DNA of 59,969 nucleotides from Nemertoderma westbladi. Taxonomy: Eukaryota > Xenacoelomorpha > Nemertodermatida > Nemertodermatidae. Of the stretch, positions 34,501 to 43,913 are shown piece after piece; within the stretch, counting starts at the first letter, position 1; the number at the start of each line of letters is the position of its first letter. The notes under the pieces were generated by a model that saw only the letters and a list, made by a program, of their open reading frames with translations, did no database searches and was not told where the DNA came from. Where the stretch lies: assembly GCA_032718475.1 (NCBI GenBank), contig JAUCBJ010000208.1, positions 1 through 59,969 of the forward strand, given 5' to 3'. The position numbers were made by a program, and so were the translations under genes.

Positions 34501-35486
34501 CCCAACGGACACCAGATTTAACTTCGACGTACATACTCTTAGAGACAAGGGAAACTCTCACTGTAGACTCCACCCCAACGGACACCAGATTTAACTTCGA
34601 CGTACATACTCTTAGAGACAAGGGAAACTCTCACTGTAGACTCTACCCCAACGGACACCAGATTTAACTTCGACGTACATACTCTTAGAGACAAGGGAAA
34701 CTCTCACTGTAGACTCCACCCCAACGGACACCAGATTTAACTTCGACGAACATACTCTTAGAGACAAGGGAAACTCTCACTGTAGACTCCACCCCAACGG
34801 ACACCAGATTTAACTTCGACGAACATACTCTTAGAGACAAGGGAAACTCTCACTGTAGACTCCACCCCAACGGACACCAGATTTAACTTCGACGTACATA
34901 CTCTTCAAGACAAGGGAAACTCTCACTGTAGACTCCACCCCAACGGACACCAGATTTAACTTCGACGTACATACTCTTAGAGACAAGGGAAACTCTCACT
35001 GTAGACTCCACCCCAACGGACACCAGATTTAACTTCGACGTACATACTCTTAGAGACAAGGGAAACTCTCACTGTAGACTCCACCCCAACGGACACCAGA
35101 TTTAACTTCGACGTACATACTCTTAGAGACAAGGGAAACTCTCACTGTAGACTCCACCCCAACGGACACCAGATTTAACTTCGACGTACATACTCTTAGA
35201 GACAAGGGAAACTCTCACTGTAGACTCCACCCCAACGGACACCAGATTTAACTTCGACGTACATACTCTTAGAGACAAGAGAAACTCTCACTGTAGACTC
35301 CACCCCAACGGACACCAGATTTAACTTCGACATACATACTCTTAGAGACAAGGGAAACTCTCACTGTAGACTCCACCCCAACGGACACCAGATTTAACTT
35401 CGACGTACATACTCTTAGAGACAAGGGAAACTTTCACTGTAGACTCCACCCCAACGGACACCAGATTTAACTTCGACATACATATT
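25568..35486 (-). repeat. 73-bp minisatellite, ~136 copies, derived from a LINE RT gene
   Basis: The unit (gggaaactctcactgtagac ... ccaacggacaccagatttaa ... cgtacatactcttagagaca on the plus strand) repeats every 73 bp for 9.9 kb. Apart from one 74-bp unit near 25770, diagnostic variants stay in exact register: ccatcgggc occurs with its A at 25890, 26255, 26547, 26912, 27861, 29029, 30781 and 33263, all multiples of 73 apart. On the minus strand a unit reads SMYVEVKSGVRWGGVYSESF, the RT segment just before VGVRQG. Since 73 is not a multiple of 3, each unit shifts frame and no long protein is made. Common variants are gaaaatctc/gaaactctc, cgaacatactttta/cgtacatactctta and tctacc/tccacc. Confidence 0.95.
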
Positions 35487-35750
35487 GATTGCTCTTAATA
35501 ACTTGTAGAAATCGACCAGAAAATACAATCCAAGGTTGAAAGGTTTCTGCCAGAGAGCTGATCGGTTGACTAAATCAAAGGCCTTTTGAAAGTCAATGAT
35601 GTGCAGAATAATCTGTTGTAATTACGGGAATAGAGGAAGTGATTTATTAAAGTACTAAAAGTGAATACTATATGTGATGTGATCAGAAGTACAAAAGTCT
35701 TTCCGAAAACCCTCTCGACTGTCCACTAAAATCCTAAAGCAAAAATATTA
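35487..35750 (-). mobile_element. LINE reverse transcriptase, upstream half
   Basis: Minus-strand reading from ~35720 to 35487 gives a GFRKDF..SDHI-like RT motif, then IIDFQKAFDLVNRSALWQ (motif A, FxxAFD) and VDFYKLLRAINMYVEVKSGVRWG, which runs straight into the first array unit. Order and orientation match the downstream half at 25030-25567, so array plus flanks are one LINE insertion in the same orientation as the ABCC4 gene. Confidence 0.75.
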
Positions 35751-36160
35751 ATTATTACTCAGGTCGGCATTTAAAGCCCTTCAGTTGGTTTCTTCATTAC
35801 ACGTAATTAATATTCTAGAAAATAGTTTAAACATAACATTATAATAATTATATTGATTTACATCGTAACGTGTATCCCTTTGAATCTTGGGCCACTTGGG
35901 ATTAAATAGCTCCAGCCAGATATTCTTGGGGTAAATGGAAACCGGAACCGTTTGCATATCCGAATATGCAAACGGGAATCTACAGATGAATATATAAAAC
36001 GACAAACAAATAAAGGTTTTTAACCCCGAAAGGTTTTCTGGGGCGTTCATTCGATTGGAATACGTTTATAATTCTCCAGATGATTGCTACTCGTATTTTA
36101 CGGCATAATATGGCAAATTATGGTGTTGTAATATAAAACGGTAGGCCAATGCCAGGGGTT

Positions 36161-36465
36161 GCATCGTAATTAAATAAACTAATTACCAATTGAGAAAATA
36201 AGTCAATTAAGGTAAATGTTCGGGGTCTTAGATGGCAGAAACAATAAATACTGATGTTAGTGAACGTTTTCGCCCTTACCGGGCTACTTCAGACTATATT
36301 ATTATGGTAAAAGTTAAATTATTGCAATAATAATTGCATCCCGCCACCAATTCAAAAATCCCTCTCTAGAGGGATTATTGTTTCTGCCAGGTAAGACCCC
36401 GAACATTTACCTTAATTGACTTATTTTCTCAATTGGTAATTAGTTTATTTAATTACGTTGCAAAT
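36161..36465. mobile_element. ~305-bp MITE with ~85-bp terminal inverted repeats
   Basis: Left arm 36161-36245 (cgtaattaaataaac, taattaccaattgag, aaaataagtcaatta, aggtaaatgttcgggg, ctt..gcagaaacaat) is repeated in reverse complement at 36377-36465 with only a few differences. The ~130-bp centre has no coding capacity. It lies in the ABCC4 intron, ~240 bp downstream (in gene orientation) of exon 1. Confidence 0.85.
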
Positions 36466-36702
36466 TATGGTGCAGGCAACAAATTTCGGGTATAATAATA
36501 TAATTGTAATATAATAATATATTTTAACAAAATTTTACATTATGGGTAATAGTTTGATATGTATTACTATGTAATGTAGTATACCAATACATAATAATCG
36601 TGTATCTTAAATCTTAAAATATTCATTGTCTGGAACTACCACTGCACCAACCTAACCATTCCAATCCTTCTGTAGGCCTACCATGGATAAAATATAACTC
36701 AC

Positions 36703-36903
36703 CTTTCTCCAGTTATTTGTAAACTTTTTATGAATCTTTTTAGCTTCCAGTTGGGGAATTAATTCATAGAAATCATCGTGAACAATGTCCCTCTTGGAAG
36801 TTATTGAAAGTAAAGGTAAAATATAAGTGAAAGTCAGTTTCTTGAAGATATTGGAACTGAAGTAAGGGTCACGCTGTTTTGTAAATCTGCCTTTGACATC
36901 CAT
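36703..36903 (-). CDS. ABCC4: ABCC4-type transporter, first coding exon
   Basis: 67 codons from ATG at 36903 to a consensus donor (gagaaag|gtgagt). The peptide MDVKGRFTKQRDPYFSSNIF, then KKLTFTYILPLLSITSKRDI and DDFYELIPQLEAKKIHKKF, is the cytosolic lead-in of ABCC proteins: family consensus N..S.L.F.W..PL...G.KR.L...DLY.LLP.D.S......F...W. It supplies the N-terminus the large exon lacks. Any 5' untranslated exon or promoter would lie to the right; I see no TATA-like signal I would defend. Confidence 0.85.
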
Positions 36904-37455
36904 TTTATAAAATCGAACTTCTATATTCTGGTAATCCTTGAATTTAAATATGACAACCGAAGGTATTACCTCAAGTTATATACCACAATATAATATAAAT
37001 ATCATTAATAAGTCCTAAAGGCTTTTAAATCAAATAATAATAAATAAAATTCACTGAAATCGTGTAATGTATTATTAGTTATATAGCCAAATAATAATTA
37101 CACTGCTTTGTACTTAACATGAACTCAAACTCATTGAGAAATTAATCCCAAACCTTAGCTACTAAATAAGCCTTCATGCACAGGCGATCAGGATACGATA
37201 AATTGATGCGTGCCAATATCCAATACTTACTTATTGTTGAATACAAGAAACACAAAAACTATGGCACAATTACTATAACTTGAGAGATATCTGATGTGAT
37301 AGGCTACATTAAGTAGTCCTACTAAAAGATTCAATAAATTAACTTTACAGAACCTCACCTATTAAAATATACCTATTGCAGAAAATTAAGTAATCAAAAG
37401 GTTTATTCGTTTTCATTAAAATTCCACGTAAATTCCACGTTCCACGTATTTGTTG
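36904..37455. other. ABCC4 upstream region, nothing recognised
   Basis: AT-rich DNA upstream of the minus-strand start codon, probably containing the 5' untranslated region and promoter. No repeat or RNA gene stands out. Confidence 0.35.
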
Positions 37456-37459
37456 CATT

Positions 37460-37660
37460 GAATTCACACCTCTGCTCTGCCGAGGTGGTGGGTTTAATTC
37501 CTGCATATGGGGGCCAGCCGGCCAGGGAAGTTTTCGAATTTCTTTTCAGCACGATTGCTTTGGAAGGGACTAACTAGTCAGGGCGCTCTGCTCTGCTTTG
37601 CATCCTTAAATGGTATCTAAACGAGTACTAGAGTTTCCTCTGGGCTGGGGGGACCGCGCT
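37460..37660 (+). mobile_element. Possible degenerate tRNA-derived SINE
   Basis: Contains ctctgccgaggtggtgg, then gggtttaattcctgc, a weakened B-box-like word (ggtttaattcc versus ggttcgaatcc). A body follows (gcacgattgctttggaag, ccttaaatggtatctaa) of the kind seen in tRNA-SINEs. No intact A box is found, so this is only suggestive. Confidence 0.3.
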
Positions 37661-38620
37661 TGAGAGATGCCGTCAGAATTTGTGCGTAATCCCTGGCCTA
37701 ACGGCCGAAGAAAATTTTGCTTTTTTTACTTTAGGCTCACTAAAAATAAAAAAGATTACAAATAATAAAGAAATAAGCCTAAAATACAACCGTGTACTGA
37801 ACCTGCCAACATGGAGACATGTGCAGAATGCAAAGTAACTATTACTGTAATACTGTACAACAGCCACTGATCTGAAACCACAACAGCATCGTCTGGTAGT
37901 TCTGTGTCAGGTACCTGTATACTGTATTACTGTATACCAGTATACAGTACCCTGATACCTGTACAAAGCAGTATAGCTGTGAGTTCATTATCCTTGCCTC
38001 ACAACACACGCCGTCGCTAGGATACAAACTATGTGCTATTGGCTAACTTTGATGACGTCAATGTTCCCCCGGATACGAGTGACGTATGGCTAAACAGTAT
38101 GAATTTTACGGAAATTGGGGTAAATTTGTGAAAATGGCAATATTCTCGCTAATTTACACCCCGAAGACAGATATTTTAGGCCTACAGTAGTAGTGAAAAT
38201 AGAAACTGCTGCCCTTAAGTGGAACTATATCGTATTAAAATTACAGAGAGTTTAAATTACAGTATAAGTCTTCTCGTGGAGGCCAGTTGCCTCCAATTTT
38301 CAGCCCTTAGATTTGGCTGTAGGGGCAGCGGAACTTCAAATATGACGGAGAAAAAGAGGCCTCACCATGCTTGGAGGCTACGGCGAATAACAAAACAAAC
38401 CGACAATGTCGGTTTTTCAGGAATATAGCGCTCAGTCCGCGTGTGAAGGTGGATCGGGCATACTGTGTTTACTATAAATTTTGACAGATTGCATATCGAT
38501 TATTGTATTGCTAGAAAACGGATAAAAATAATTAAATATAATTATAATTGTCTTCGGGATATTAGCGATTCACTGGCTAAAATGTCGATTTTGGGCTAAA
38601 ATTACTACTTTGTGCACCAT
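37661..38620. other. Spacer with small palindromes, no gene recognised
   Basis: Chance frames of 60-70 codons only. A palindromic ggtacctgtatactgtat... / ...atacagtaccctgatacc tract lies at about 37908-37962. Nothing else is recognised. Confidence 0.35.
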
Positions 38621-38626
38621 ATTTGG

Positions 38627-39192
38627 GGTAACAATGTGTCGGCAAGCTTTGTTTTCGAGGTATTTGTTATTATACGTTTATTATAGGAAGGGATCTAGGG
38701 GTCTTAACCTCGAATGATAAGTTTTATTTTACCGAAAAAACTTATCTTTAGCTTATCTAAGACCCCTAGATCCCTTCCTATAATAAATGTATAATAACAA
38801 ATACCTCGAAAAACACAGCTCTTGCCAACACATTGTTACTATCAATAATAAAAATCTGGCTAAAAAATGGCAGCTGGCTTTGAAATTAATACTCCATATC
38901 TCAAGAACCTGTGGCCTAGTGGTTGTAGTCTCGGCTTCCACCTCGAGGTCCCAGGTTCGAATCCGACACCACGCTGATGAGATCCAGTAAGGTCAAAACG
39001 CGTACGTGGTTTGGAGAGATATGAGATATTAATTTCAATAAAAATTACGCGATTCCTAAATTTGTACACTACCCGGTGAAAAAAGTACGCATGTGATGGG
39101 ATTAGTCCTACAATTGCGCCAATAAAGGATAAGTTATTTTCGGTAAAATAAACTTATCATTCGAAGTAAGAACCCTAGATCCCTTCCTATAT
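38627..39192. repeat. Fold-back repeat triplet around a tRNA-like cassette
   Basis: The segment 38627-38712 (ttcgaggtatttgttatta, ttataggaagggatctag, gggtctt) is present as its reverse complement at about 38759-38845, so the two form a ~80-bp hairpin with a ~45-bp loop carrying cttatc/gataag words. A third, shorter copy in the second orientation lies at ~39125-39192 (aaggataagtta, ccctagatcccttcctat). The tRNA-like unit sits between copies two and three. It looks like a DNA-transposon terminus that has been duplicated and rearranged. Confidence 0.7.
38882..39036 (+). mobile_element. tRNA-like Pol III cassette (SINE-type) with 21-bp inverted ends
   Basis: A perfect A box (tggcctagtgg, 38912-38922) and a perfect B box (ggttcgaatcc, 38954-38964) sit 31 bases apart, as in a tRNA gene. 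A matching D-arm (agtggttgtagtctcggc) is present and the sequence ends ...ccgacaccacg. Acceptor and anticodon stems pair poorly, so it is more likely a SINE head than a working tRNA. The unit is enclosed by a 21-bp inverted repeat (38882-38902 and 39016-39036, gaaattaata...atatctc), which is odd for a SINE. Confidence 0.65.
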
Positions 39193-41270
39193 AATATTTG
39201 GGGTGGATTAGACAAAAAATGTAAAAACCAAACCTATTTTTAGAATTACAAATATAAATGGACCAAATTTCAAAATATATAATTCTAAATGAGAGTTTGA
39301 GTTGATGGGAATCTAAAGCTTATAAGGAGGCAACAATGAAAAGCGCAAATATCTTAAACTTCATGATTTTAAAAATAAAACGTAAATAAAACGTTGTGGG
39401 TGAGGTTTACTTTTGTAAGGAACCGGATTTATCTATATCAATAGAAAAGTTGCGTTGCAAGGATTCCAAACATACAGTATAACAATGACTGAATTCGCTT
39501 AGAAACACCTGAGATGTAGGCATTAAACGATTGCAATAATTAACGTTCGCTGGAGGTAATATAATAATAATAATAATAATAATTTATATTATATATATTA
39601 TATTTAATAAATACCCAACGTTCTGGAACAGTTTATTTACGTATGTTTACGTTTAGCTAGGTATTGTTTAAGGATACTGTTTAAGGAGATTCATTAGATA
39701 AATATCACGTTCTAGAATTCTTAGCTGCTTGAAGGATTTACGCTGTATGTAAACATAAAGATTTAATTCGCTTCTTTAGATTTAATTAGCTGATTACAAG
39801 AGTGGCGACCTCAACCCTAATTTAAAGTGTCATCTAACCCCTAACTCATAGAGCAAGATATAGTGTGGGATTTCGGATATCATTACCATAATAGGTACGA
39901 TAGACCGTCGATGCCAACAATGTCCACTTAGAAGACAAAGACAGTATGACAAAGTAGTAAATTTGCAACAAAAATTGGAATTTGCCAAATTAGCTACCTA
40001 ATTAAAATTTTCTCCATTTAAATTGAATAAGTTGAGTTTAGAATCAGCAACATAAAAATATGTGCTTAACAATGTGTTGACCACTGCGTTCCCAGCGATG
40101 CACAAAAGCAATATTCTTATTCTTATACAGGTCAGATCAAATAGTAGGCACTACCTCAATAATCCCCTAGTTTTTGTCATGAACAACTTCTTGTACTTTT
40201 GTTGCTTGATTAGAGACACCTCCAAAACAAAGAGCGATAGAGTTAGGTTGTCCAGTCCAGGTTGAAATTCCGAATTCCGTTTTATAGAAACTTAATTATC
40301 CCAGTGGATTTTCTACCGCAGCACTAAAATATATTTTAGTTTATATAATTAATTTGATAATTTAATAAATAATTAATGTAATAATACTATTTACATTATA
40401 ATTCACACAAACGTCAATAATGATGAGCTCATGAGTTAACTATTCTCCTATAAGAAACACAGTAGACTCACAAATAACAATCCAATATGGATGCTCGATC
40501 GATATCTTATGGTAGTTTTTATGCAGACATAGATTTAGCATTGCTAACGTTGTCGCTTTAGGTTCAATAAATTTGTGTAGAGAAACATGTGTAGACATGG
40601 ATTCACTATAGATGGCACTAAATTTAACCTAAATTTAAAGTTGAGTGATTGCCATCTATCTGGTTTGACTACCTGTTGTTAGAACTAACAATACGGCCTT
40701 TGTCCTCTTTTTAAGAGTAAAAAAGTTATCGAGAACACATTAATGAAAAATATATTTATAAATAACACAACGGCCACTTTGGCCATTAACATTGGATCAC
40801 GGATATGCGATGATTCACACATTCACACGCATTTCTTTCATATAACCGACGTTATAATTTTAATGTACCGCAAAAAAAATAATATACAAATAATTATGCG
40901 GAATATGAATATTGAATTTTTATTCCGTTCAATAAAAACAAACTTTAATGAATAAAAAAAAAATATAATATCCTACTTTACAAAGGCAAATAAGAAAAAT
41001 CAGATTTAGCAAATCGAAAATCACGAAAAAACACTATAATTTTCAATTAAGAAACCGGAGCTCGAGAAATATGGATTGTCCATCGAGATCCCGTTCCAAC
41101 ACAAGATCAGTACGCCTACAGCATGATTGATTAAAACTATCAAGTTAGTGTAGGGCAAATTAGGTCTTTTCAGCTCGATGTTTAATTTAAGGAGAAATAA
41201 AATCGCTCAGAAAAATAATGGGCGAAACTGGACCATCTGCCCTATTTATCTAAAATATACAGCGTAGACG
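39193..41270. other. AT-rich gene desert
   Basis: About 2 kb with no convincing gene, RNA or repeat. There are only (ata/aat)n microsatellite runs near 39560-39600 and chance frames under 71 codons. Confidence 0.4.
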
Positions 41271-41274
41271 TAGA

Positions 41275-42150
41275 GGGTAGCACGAACTTAGTTCCAATCG
41301 CACTTAGTTCCAATTGAAACTAATTTAGTTCCAAAATAAATTTTACAAAGCGAACTTAGTTCCAATCGAGGCGAACATAGTTCCAAACGAGGCGAACTTA
41401 GTTCCAATCGAGGCGAACTTAGTTCCAATCGAGGCGAACTTAGTTCCAATCGAGGCGAACTTAGTTCCAATCGAGGCGAACTTAGTTCCAATCGACGCGA
41501 ACTTAGTTCCAAACGAGGCGAACTTAGTTCCAATCGAGGCGAACTTAGTTCCAATCGAGGCGAACTTAGTTCCAATCGAGGCGAACTTAGTTCCAATCGA
41601 GGCGAACTTAGTTCCAATCGAGGCGAACTTAGTTCCAATCGAGGCGAACTTAGTTCCAATCGAGGCGAACTTAGTTCCAATCGAGGCGAACTTAGTTCCA
41701 ATCGAGGCGAACTTAGTTCCAATCGAGGCGAACTTAGTTCCAATCGAGGCGAACTTAGTTCCAATCGAGGCGAACTTAGTTCCAATCGAGGCGAACTTAG
41801 TTCCAATCGAGGCGAACTTAGTTCCAATCGAGGCGAACTTAGTTCCAATCGAGGCGAACTTAGTTCCAATCGAGGCGAACTTAGTTCCAATCGAGGCGAA
41901 CTTAGTTCCAATCGAGGCGAACTTAGTTCCGATCGAGGCGAACTTAGTTCCGATCGAGGCGAACTTAGTTCCAATCGAGGCGAACTTAGTTCCAATCGAG
42001 GCGAACTTAGTTCCAATCGAGGCGAACTTAGTTCCAATCGAGGCGAACTTAGTTCCAATCGAGGCGAACTTAGTTCCAATCGAGGCGAACTTAGTTCCGA
42101 TCGAGGCGAACTTAGTTCCGATCGAGGCGAACTTAGTTCCAATCCCAGAA
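41275..42150. repeat. 21-bp tandem array (~38 copies)
   Basis: Unit gcgaacttagttccaatcgag repeated with almost no drift from ~41352 to 42150, after a few irregular copies from 41284. Variants are aaacgag, gatcgag and atcgacg. As 21 is divisible by three, the minus strand stays open for 284 codons of a repeated seven-residue ELSSPRL. This is a by-product of the array: it has no signal, domain or gene context. The lead-in gggtagcacgaactta..tccaatcgcac is shared with 6352-6380, so the repeat is dispersed. Inverted, diverged copies lie at 43611-43837. Confidence 0.85.
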
Positions 42151-42267
42151 TATCAAAACGAATTTAGATCCAATGGAAGCGAATTTAGTTCCTTCCAATG
42201 TTTAATCGTGGGGATAGCCATGTAGTAGGCGAAGCCTATTACGTATTGCCACTATTTGGGGGATGTA

Positions 42268-43070
42268 GGACAATTCGGTCCGTACAATTCGGTCCCGGAC
42301 AATTCGGTCCCGGACAATTCGGTCCCAAAACACTAAATAAATGGGACCGAATTGTCCGGGACCGAATTGTCCTAGGACCGAATTGTCCTAGGACCGAATT
42401 GTCCGGGACCGAATTGTCCGGGACCGAATTGTCCGGTTCCTGATAGCAACTTCTTAGTGCTTTTTTGATATTGGTGAATGTTCTAGAACATTAGTAGAGA
42501 TATTTGTTATGGTAGCTAGTGTTATTTACTCGCTAGAATTTTTTGAAATTTTAAAAATACTGTATTTTTTTTTATTTTTGTTATTGGTAGTGTTCGAGAA
42601 CATTGCTATATATTATTTATTAAGGTGTAGCTATTGTTTTTTTTTTACTAGCTAGCATTTCATTGAAATTATAAAATCACTTGTGAAAACAATGATATTT
42701 CAGAATTAGGCCTAAACTGTTGCTGATTATATTAATTATCAACAATATTTATGATATTATAACAGTCCCTGAATGAGATCCAGCTATTATCTAGGATAAT
42801 AATTTAGGCTTGTTAACCAACCAACAACACATACAGTATACTTACGCAGTATATAAAAAAAATCAGTTTTAAACATTTTAAATACATACTATTACTAGAC
42901 TAGCTAGTAAATATTTCAATTACAATTCGGTCCCATTAATATGCATGTTTTGGGACCGAATTGTCCTAGTCAGTATCCGGACAATTCGGTCCCGGACAAT
43001 TAGGTCCCAAAACACAAAATTAATGGGACCGAATTGTCCGGGACCGAATTGTCCGGGACCGAATTGTCCT
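42268..43070. repeat. Two palindromic GGACCGAATTGTCC clusters
   Basis: Cluster one (42268-42434) has three to four copies of ggacaattcggtccc. These are followed, after a 20-bp spacer, by five copies of the complement gggaccgaattgtcc. Cluster two (42922-43070) has the same design, with an identical loop motif (ccaaaacac..aaat..atggg). Between them (42435-42920) is AT-rich DNA. Each cluster can fold into a long hairpin. Non-coding. Confidence 0.85.
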
Positions 43071-43299
43071 GCTTCCCTATTTGGGGTGTGTCAGGGTCAA
43101 CAATAATTGTAAAACCCTTCTGTCATTTTTAGAAAACGAATTATTATTAATGAATTAAATGTATAATTACACATTTTGAAATATATATTAATCACGAGTA
43201 TACTGATACTGATACTGACTGACTGAGTCTGTAGTATTATATACTCAAGTCATGCACATTGCGCCATTTTCACAGCAAATACAATATTTACCAGTTGTT

Positions 43300-43520
43300 T
43301 CGGTTTAGGTGGATGGGCGTTGATTGGGTTAAGAGGTTGGGCGTTGTTTGGGTTAGGAGGTTGGGCGTTGTTTGGGTTAGGAGGTTGGGCGTTGTTTTTT
43401 ACAATGAAAATCATTTTAAATGATTAAATATAAATGAATTTAATTTAATTGTTTGGGTTAAGAGGTTGGGAGTTATTTGGGATACGATTGTTTTGGTTAG
43501 GAGGTTGGGCGTTATGGGTT
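43300..43520. repeat. Short G/T-rich tandem repeat
   Basis: ggttgggcgttg(t)ttgggtta(a/g)ga recurs about seven times with a ~26-bp period (43318-43400 and again 43450-43520), interrupted by an AT-rich insert. G-rich on the plus strand. Non-coding. Confidence 0.6.
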
Positions 43521-43610
43521 AGTTATTTATAATTATTATTTAACCCTCCACCCAATAGTGTCCTTAAACATAGATTCTTCGCCAACTACGTGGCTCGACC
43601 CACACCTGAA

Positions 43611-43837
43611 ACATTGGAACTAAATTCGCTTCATTGGAACTTAACTAAATTCGCATGCATTGGAACTAAAATAGTTTTCGTTTTCTCTAGTTATTGGAAC
43701 TAAGTTCGCCTAAATTGGAACTAAATTCGCCAAAATTGGAACTAAATTAGTTTCCATTGGAACTACATTCGTTTCCATTGGAACTAAATTAGTTTCCATT
43801 GGAACTAAATTCGCATGAGGCTTAAATTGGAACTAAG
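43611..43837. repeat. Inverted, diverged counterpart of the 21-bp array
   Basis: About ten copies of attggaactaaattcgc and variants (ttagtttcc, ttcgtttcc, ttcgcat): the reverse complement of the gcgaacttagttccaat unit at 41.3-42.2 kb. The preceding gccaactacgtggctcgacc (43580-43600) is also a complement of ggatagccatgtagtaggc (42213-42231). The interval 41.3-43.84 kb may therefore be one composite fold-back element whose arms have diverged unequally. Confidence 0.6.
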
Positions 43838-43913
43838 TACGGGGAATCTCAGAGTGAAACAGTCTAAGTAATCCGGAACTGCACCATCTGGTTCTGCATG
43901 TCAATAATAATGT

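Larger units (their letters stand above)
24484..36702 (-). other. ABCC4: 12.2-kb ABCC4 intron holding a giant minisatellite
   Basis: Donor on the minus strand: gagaaag|gtgagttat (exon ends at 36703). Acceptor: ttttatttcag|gaattg (exon begins at 24483). Both are consensus and both leave phase 0, joining ...FTNNWRK to ELTKVKPNLLWS..., which reads well as an ABCC N-terminus. The intron contains a LINE split by a 9.9-kb array, a MITE (36161-36465) and short AT-rich spacers (24490-25010, 35760-36160) in which I see no gene. Confidence 0.85.

Noticed and set aside
25568-35486. CRISPR-like appearance of the regular 73-bp repeats
   Set aside because: Units are contiguous with no unique spacers, there are no cas genes, and the setting is an animal intron; this is a minisatellite.
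35781-36050. 89-codon minus-strand frame inside the ABCC4 intron
   Set aside because: No domain; considered as an extra ABCC exon but it does not resemble ABCC sequence and the two recognised exons join directly in phase.
38911-38975. Functional tRNA gene
   Set aside because: Promoter boxes are perfect but acceptor and anticodon stems do not pair well and it is embedded in repeats; called a SINE-type cassette instead.
41288-42142. 284-codon ELSSPRL repeat protein
   Set aside because: The frame exists only because the unit is 21 bp; there is no signal, domain or gene context. Kept as a repeat.
43300-43520. Telomere-like G/T-rich repeats
   Set aside because: The unit is ggttgggcgttgtttgggtt-like, not TTAGGG, and is short and interrupted.
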